Under the pieces are notes generated by a model, which saw nothing but the letters and a program-made list of their open reading frames with translations, ran no database searches and had not been told where the DNA came from. A program made the translations under genes and the position numbers. Below are positions 6,375 through 10,423 of a DNA stretch of 10,423 bases, one piece after another. The stretch is from Erysipelotrichaceae bacterium UBA4808 (GTDB lineage: Bacteria; Bacillota_I; Bacilli_A; Erysipelotrichales; Erysipelotrichaceae), in NCBI GenBank assembly GCA_002402585.1, contig DHGC01000019.1:1-10423 (forward strand), in the 5' to 3' direction. The first letter of the stretch is position 1; every line of letters begins with the position of its first letter.

Positions 6375-8207
6375 ATGGCAATTGAGAAGATGCGATTACT
6401 GCGCATGGCAGGGTCCAAAGAGAATATTGAAAAAATCTTGTTGACTGCTTTTGCGACCAACGATTTGCATGCGGAATTGGCAAGTCACGTCGTGAATGAA
6501 GGGAACGGCGGTAAGCTGTTGCCTGAAGACAACAGTTTTGCGGAGTATCTCAAACGGATCAACAGTATGGCGCGAAGTTTGAATACGGAAATCATGTGTG
6601 CGTTTGATGGTGTTACAACCTTCACTAAAGATGAAATCGAGATGCATTTGATCGAAGCGGAAGAGAAGTTTGAGAAGATCAATGAACAACTCATGATGCG
6701 ATCCAACTTAACACCAGAAGATAAAGACGCACTTGAAATCTTACGTTCATATGATATCTCTGCCTTGAATGATCTGAAATACTCGTATGTGACCTTTGGG
6801 CGTTTACCTCTAAGCAGTATTCCGAAAGTCGATCTACATGAAGAAAAGAGTTTCATCTATCATGTGATGACAAAGAATAACCAGTATGCTTGGGTTCTGA
6901 TCATTGCATTACTCGATAAACAAAAAGAAGTGAACAATATCCTGGAATCCCTCTACTTCGAGCCCATTGCGATTCCTAAGATCGATGATATTCAATACAC
7001 GATCGACTGTGAATCCACTTTAGGTAAGATTTATGGTTATGTCTATCACTATGCGGAGCTGGCGAAGTATTATAAATACATGGCTGTCTTTGAAAATGAA
7101 GTGGTTATTACGGGTTTCGTTCCTACACGCGTAAAAAAGGCATATAAAACCTTGTTTGATGATTTAACCGATGTGGTGATTCAAGACTTCCCGGCAGAAT
7201 CGGAAGAAGGTTTGGAGCCACCTACGGTACTTCGAAACAATTGGTTCGCAAAACCATTCGAACTCTTCATTGAAATGTATGGATTACCCCATTATGGTGA
7301 ATTCGACCCAACCTTCTTTGTCTCTGTAACCTATAGCTTGCTCTTTGGTATCATGTTTGGTGATTTGGGACAAGGTTTGGTGCTTGTGATTTTTGGTCAG
7401 TTGTTATGGGTCAAGAAGAAGATGAAATTAGGAGCAGTTGCGGTGCGTATCGGAATGTTCTCGATGTTCTTTGGAACATTGTTTGGTTCCTTCTTCGGAG
7501 ATGAAGAAATTCTAACGCCTTTATTCACAGAAATATTAGGCTTCAGTGAGAAACCAATCCATGTCATCGATCCGAATTTCACAATGACCTTACTGCTTAC
7601 TGCTGTTGGTTTGGGTGCGTTCTTGATTCTAACCTCGATTGGTTTGAACATCATGATCAACATCAAACGTAAGGATTATGCGACAGCCCTGTTTACACAG
7701 AATGGTGTGGCTGGCTTTGTCTTCTATGCATCTGTGATTGGAATGGTCTCAGCGGATATGCTTCTCGGTATGAAGCTGATGAATACACTCACACTCAGTA
7801 TCTTCGTTTATTTCCCACTCGTCATCATCTTGATGCATGTGCCTCTGAAGAACTTGCTGCATAAGCAAGCACTCAAGCCACATGAAGGCTGGGGTGGATA
7901 TTTGGTTGAAAGCATCTTTGAATTGTTGGAAGTCGTATTGAGCTTTGTCTCAAATACGATGTCATTCCTCCGTGTCGGTGGCTTCGTGCTTTCGCATGCT
8001 GGGATGATGGTCGTTGTTATGACCTTAAAAGAAATGACAGGATCCGCAGGACTTTTGGTTCTGGTGATCGGTAATATCTTTGTCATCGGATTGGAAGGCT
8101 TGATCGTTGGTATTCAAACCTTGCGTCTGCAGTATTATGAAATGTTTAGTCGTTACTTTGCAGGTGGGGGTAAGAAATATATACCAACCACACTATTGAA
8201 CCAGTAA
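6375..8207 (+). CDS. ntpI: V/A-type ATPase membrane subunit I (a subunit)
   Basis: This 610-residue protein is the stator membrane subunit that carries the ion half-channels. Residues 1 to about 300 form a soluble arm with mixed helices and strands that holds the peripheral stalks. From about 310 to the end there are around eight hydrophobic helices, opening with DPTFFVSVTYSLLFGIMFGD, the family's entry motif. The essential arginine facing the proteolipid ring is most likely Arg533 in TMSFLRVGGFVLSHAGMM, equivalent to the SYLRLxALxLAHA motif of a subunits. The tail EGLIVGIQTLRLQYYEMF, then FAGGGKKYIP, is typical. It is a little shorter than many homologues (about 640-660). AGGAGG at 6365-6370 overlaps the ntpC stop, four bases before the ATG. 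Confidence 0.94.
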   Translation: MAIEKMRLLRMAGSKENIEKILLTAFATNDLHAELASHVVNEGNGGKLLPEDNSFAEYLKRINSMARSLNTEIMCAFDGVTTFTKDEIEMHLIEAEEKFEKINEQLMMRSNLTPEDKDALEILRSYDISALNDLKYSYVTFGRLPLSSIPKVDLHEEKSFIYHVMTKNNQYAWVLIIALLDKQKEVNNILESLYFEPIAIPKIDDIQYTIDCESTLGKIYGYVYHYAELAKYYKYMAVFENEVVITGFVPTRVKKAYKTLFDDLTDVVIQDFPAESEEGLEPPTVLRNNWFAKPFELFIEMYGLPHYGEFDPTFFVSVTYSLLFGIMFGDLGQGLVLVIFGQLLWVKKKMKLGAVAVRIGMFSMFFGTLFGSFFGDEEILTPLFTEILGFSEKPIHVIDPNFTMTLLLTAVGLGAFLILTSIGLNIMINIKRKDYATALFTQNGVAGFVFYASVIGMVSADMLLGMKLMNTLTLSIFVYFPLVIILMHVPLKNLLHKQALKPHEGWGGYLVESIFELLEVVLSFVSNTMSFLRVGGFVLSHAGMMVVVMTLKEMTGSAGLLVLVIGNIFVIGLEGLIVGIQTLRLQYYEMFSRYFAGGGKKYIPTTLLNQ

Positions 8208-8222
8208 TCGGAGGAAAGAACT

Positions 8223-8669
8223 ATGTTAACGATGTTTGAAGTATTTGGACCCTTGTTGGTCATTGGATTGATTTCATTACCTATTATCCCTATTCTAAAA
8301 GGGAAAGTAACGGCACAAAATGCGAAGTACCGTGTCATGACACAAATCAGCTTGTTTGCGGCGACGTTCATCTTGGTCATGGTTTTCCAGATCAATGGTT
8401 TAGTTGCACAAGCTGCTGAAGCAACAGCTGCTACAAATGGCATGGTTGGCTCTTTGGCTCAAGGTTTGGGCTTCATCGCAGCAGCGGTTGTTACATCAGC
8501 CTCAGCGATTGGCGCTGGTTTTGCGGTAGCAGCAGCGGCTCCTGCTGCGATTGGTGCAATCAGTGAAAACTCGGATAACTTTGGTAAAGCGATGATCTTC
8601 GTTGCTTTGGCTGAAGGGGTTGCCATCTACGGTCTATTGATTTCTATCTTGATTATCAACAAATTGTAA
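8223..8669 (+). CDS. ntpK: V/A-type ATPase proteolipid subunit K (c ring), with atypical N-terminus
   Basis: This 148-residue hydrophobic protein builds the rotor ring. Residues 76-146 are a clear proteolipid hairpin: a Gly/Ala-rich helix (GLGFIAAAVVTSASAIGAGF), a polar loop with AISENSDNFGK, and a last helix with the ion-carrying Glu131 in ALAEGVAIYGLL. Residues 1-60 hold two further helices (about 8-26 and 42-58) without the small-residue pattern of a proteolipid and with no carboxylate in the membrane. The protein therefore has four predicted helices but only one ion site, unlike canonical 16-kDa subunits made of two similar hairpins. The sequence AQAAEA (62-67) resembles a signal peptidase site, so processing to a mature form of about 80 residues is possible. 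GGAGG at 8210-8214 is eight bases before the ATG. Confidence 0.9.
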   Translation: MLTMFEVFGPLLVIGLISLPIIPILKGKVTAQNAKYRVMTQISLFAATFILVMVFQINGLVAQAAEATAATNGMVGSLAQGLGFIAAAVVTSASAIGAGFAVAAAAPAAIGAISENSDNFGKAMIFVALAEGVAIYGLLISILIINKL

Positions 8670-8675
8670 GAAACT

Positions 8676-8984
8676 ATGAAATTTTTTCTCATCAGCGACA
8701 ACACCGATACCCAAATGGGTATGCGTTTGGCGGGCATCCAAGGGGTGATCGCGCATACGCGGGATGAAGTATTGACAGAGCTCTACAAGATTATCCAAGA
8801 CGAAAGTGTTGCGATTGTCTTGATTACGACCCTCTGTATTCAATCATGCCCGGAAGTCATCGCAGATATGAAACTAAAGCTTAGACGACCTTTGATTGTG
8901 GAAATTCCGGATCGACATGGTTCTGCCAAAATTGGTGAGACCATCGATGCCTATATTTCTGAAGCAATCGGTATTAAACTGTGA
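8676..8984 (+). CDS. ntpG: V/A-type ATPase subunit F (central stalk; NtpG in Enterococcus)
   Basis: This 102-residue Rossmann-like protein sits on the central rotor shaft and regulates coupling. The family pattern is clear: GMRLAGIQGV near residues 15-24, an alternating DESVAIVLITTLC strand (42-54), and near the end RRPLIVEIPDRHG (70-82) followed by EAIGIKL. The length matches the usual 100-110. It starts six bases after the ntpK stop with no real Shine-Dalgarno (only GTAAGAAACT upstream), so translation is probably coupled to ntpK. In most known operons of this family F lies between C and A; here it lies between K and E. Confidence 0.93.
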   Translation: MKFFLISDNTDTQMGMRLAGIQGVIAHTRDEVLTELYKIIQDESVAIVLITTLCIQSCPEVIADMKLKLRRPLIVEIPDRHGSAKIGETIDAYISEAIGIKL

Positions 8985-8991
8985 GGATGAT

Positions 8992-9570
8992 ATGGAAAAA
9001 TTAGCAAAAAAATTAATAGATGATATTCAGAAACGAACTCACGAACAGCTTCAGATTTTGGAAGAGAATTTTCATTCGCAACGCGAGTCACAAATCAAAC
9101 AATTTAATCAAGAAGCCGTTGAAGAGAGTAATCTATATATCGAACAAGAATTAGCGGAATTAAAAAGCAGCGTCATGCAAAGCGAGACACAATTGAAATG
9201 GAAGATCAAAAAGAATCTATTCATTCGTCGTGAGGAACTTGTGGAAGGGCTGTTTGAACAATTACGTGATAAATTATGCGCATATTCAAAAACCGAAGCG
9301 TATTTGACGCAATATCTTAAATTTATTGAAGCGACGATTGCGAAGGAAGGCTTTGTGAATACAAGTGTTTTGGTTAAGGCTGAAGATGTCGCTGCATTTA
9401 GCAAAGCATTGAAAGCTAAGAACTTAACAGTCATGGCTTCTGATCACATCGAAGTTGGGGGTGTGATCATTCAAGAAGCAGGCGGTAAAATGGCCATTGA
9501 GATGACCCTTGACCATCAGCTTAAAGTTCAGAAGGAATGGTTCTTTGCGCATTCTGACTTACAGTTTTAG
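8992..9570 (+). CDS. ntpE: V/A-type ATPase subunit E (peripheral stalk)
   Basis: This 192-residue soluble protein is the second half of the peripheral stalk and partners the small coiled-coil protein encoded first in the operon. Residues 1 to about 90 form a charged coiled coil, and the rest is a compact alpha/beta head with HIEVGGVIIQEAGGKMAIEM, fitting the GGxxxxxxxGxxxxxxT pattern near the end of E subunits. Start choice: the frame is open upstream to an ATG at 8896, but that would overlap most of ntpG by 89 bases and add residues foreign to the family. The ATG at 8992 has GAGG (8983-8986) five bases upstream, directly over the ntpG stop. The length fits the family (about 185-205). Confidence 0.9.
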   Translation: MEKLAKKLIDDIQKRTHEQLQILEENFHSQRESQIKQFNQEAVEESNLYIEQELAELKSSVMQSETQLKWKIKKNLFIRREELVEGLFEQLRDKLCAYSKTEAYLTQYLKFIEATIAKEGFVNTSVLVKAEDVAAFSKALKAKNLTVMASDHIEVGGVIIQEAGGKMAIEMTLDHQLKVQKEWFFAHSDLQF

Positions 9571-9578
9571 GAGGACAT

Positions 9579-10423
9579 ATGGAAAAGGCACTCATATATT
9601 CAATTAATGGACCCGTTGTCCGTGTTAAAGATTACAGTGGTTTTAAGATGCTTGAAATGGTCTATGTTGGAGATAAGAAGCTTTTGGGTGAAATCATCGG
9701 GATTGATGATCATTATACGACGATTCAGGTTTATGAAAGTACTACAGGTTTGCGCGTCAATGAAGAAGTATATCATTCCGGTGCACCCTTATGTGCAAGC
9801 TTAGGTCCTGGTATCCTTGACAACATCTTTGATGGAATTCAGCGTCCTTTGAAGGACATGGCCGCATTGAGTGGTATGTATGTTACCGAAGGTAAGGGAA
9901 TTCCTGCTTTGGATCAGAATCGTCAATGGGAAGTCACCTTTAAAGTTGCGTTGCATGATGACGTCACGGAAGGTCAGATCTTTGCGACCTGCCCTGAAAC
10001 AAGTTTGATTGAGCATCGTTTCTTAATTCCATTAGGCATCAGTGGTAAAGTCGTATCCATTCAAAAAGATGGTAGATACAACATTAAAGATAACCTCATC
10101 TCTGTTTTAGACAAACACGGTAAGACCCATAGTTTGACCATGGTTCAAGAGTGGCCGATTCGTCAACCACGTCCTGTTTTGGATCGTAAACAGATTCACA
10201 TGCCTTTGATCACCGGTCAACGTGTCATCGACACATTCTTCCCCATCGCTAAAGGTGGGGCCGCTGCGATTCCAGGTGGATTCGGAGCGGGCAAAACGAT
10301 GACTCAACACCAACTTGCGAAATGGTGTGATGCGGATATCATCGTCTATGTCGGTTGTGGTGAACGTGGGAATGAAATGACCCAAGTCTTGCATGAATTT
10401 AAAGAATTATTGGATCCAAAATC
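9579..10423 (+). CDS. ntpA: V/A-type ATPase catalytic subunit A, N-terminal part
   Basis: The frame is open from ATG at 9579 to the window edge, giving 281 complete residues of an expected 580-600, so about half the protein is visible. The start MEKALIYSINGPVVRVKD is the beta-barrel opening of A subunits. The A-specific extra (non-homologous) domain follows from about residue 120 to 190. The nucleotide domain begins with LITGQRVIDTFFPIAKGG, and Walker A GFGAGKT lies at 234-240 with Lys239, continuing TQHQLAKW. The segment VYVGCGERGNEM contains the conserved GER. This subunit binds ATP and carries out catalysis with B, which should be encoded next. AGGAGG at 9569-9574 overlaps the ntpE stop, four bases before the ATG. 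There are no signs of damage. Confidence 0.96.
   Translation, partial: MEKALIYSINGPVVRVKDYSGFKMLEMVYVGDKKLLGEIIGIDDHYTTIQVYESTTGLRVNEEVYHSGAPLCASLGPGILDNIFDGIQRPLKDMAALSGMYVTEGKGIPALDQNRQWEVTFKVALHDDVTEGQIFATCPETSLIEHRFLIPLGISGKVVSIQKDGRYNIKDNLISVLDKHGKTHSLTMVQEWPIRQPRPVLDRKQIHMPLITGQRVIDTFFPIAKGGAAAIPGGFGAGKTMTQHQLAKWCDADIIVYVGCGERGNEMTQVLHEFKELLDPK

Noticed and set aside
8896..8991. Upstream in-frame start that would lengthen subunit E to 224 residues
   Set aside because: It would overlap most of the second half of ntpG, has no ribosome site, and the added residues do not look like an E subunit. The ATG at 8992 has a proper site and gives a normal length.
9607..9804. Plus-strand open frame of 65 codons
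   Set aside because: It is out of frame within the start of subunit A, whose reading frame gives an unmistakable A-subunit N-terminus.

Overview
The window reads as ordinary housekeeping sequence from a moderately AT-rich, low-GC Gram-positive bacterium (Bacillota). TGA is used as a stop and Trp is coded by TGG, so this is the standard code and not that of a mycoplasma. Shine-Dalgarno sites are strong (AGGAGG type), genes are tightly packed, and the tRNA gene encodes its own CCA. OppD and OppF have C-termini like those I recall from Lactobacillales and relatives, and an A/V-type ATPase is present. This suggests Lactobacillales or the Erysipelotrichia neighbourhood, but the lineage is inference and not fixed by the sequence.

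Layout, all genes on the + strand. (1) 1-173: the C-terminus of a family 5 solute-binding protein (OppA-like), closed by a strong hairpin terminator at 196-224. (2) 174-451: a 278-base AT-rich regulatory gap with a likely promoter and several short inverted repeats. (3) 452-4569: oppB, oppC, oppD and oppF, an oligopeptide ABC importer lacking only its binding protein, which is the gene just upstream. It ends at a perfect 14-bp terminator stem (4581-4616). (4) 4702-4790: a tRNA-Ser with anticodon CGA, with its own extended -10 promoter and a run of nine T directly after it. (5) 5010 to the window end: an A/V-type ATPase operon in the order peripheral-stalk coiled coil (G/H type), C, I, K, F, E, A. 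Subunit A is cut by the window edge, and B and D are expected next.

How the genes work together. The binding protein captures peptides outside the cell, OppB and OppC form the membrane channel, and OppD and OppF hydrolyse ATP to drive uptake. In the rotary ATPase, A (with B, off the window) hydrolyses or makes ATP. F and C belong to the central rotor and its socket on the membrane ring, and K forms the proteolipid ring. I holds the ion half-channels and the essential Arg. E and the small coiled-coil protein form the peripheral stalks.

I found no previously undescribed system. The points most worth a second look are the K subunit, which has only one recognisable proteolipid hairpin behind an unrelated two-helix N-terminus; the subunit order of the ATPase operon; the long extracellular insert of OppC; and the missing cysteine cluster of OppD.
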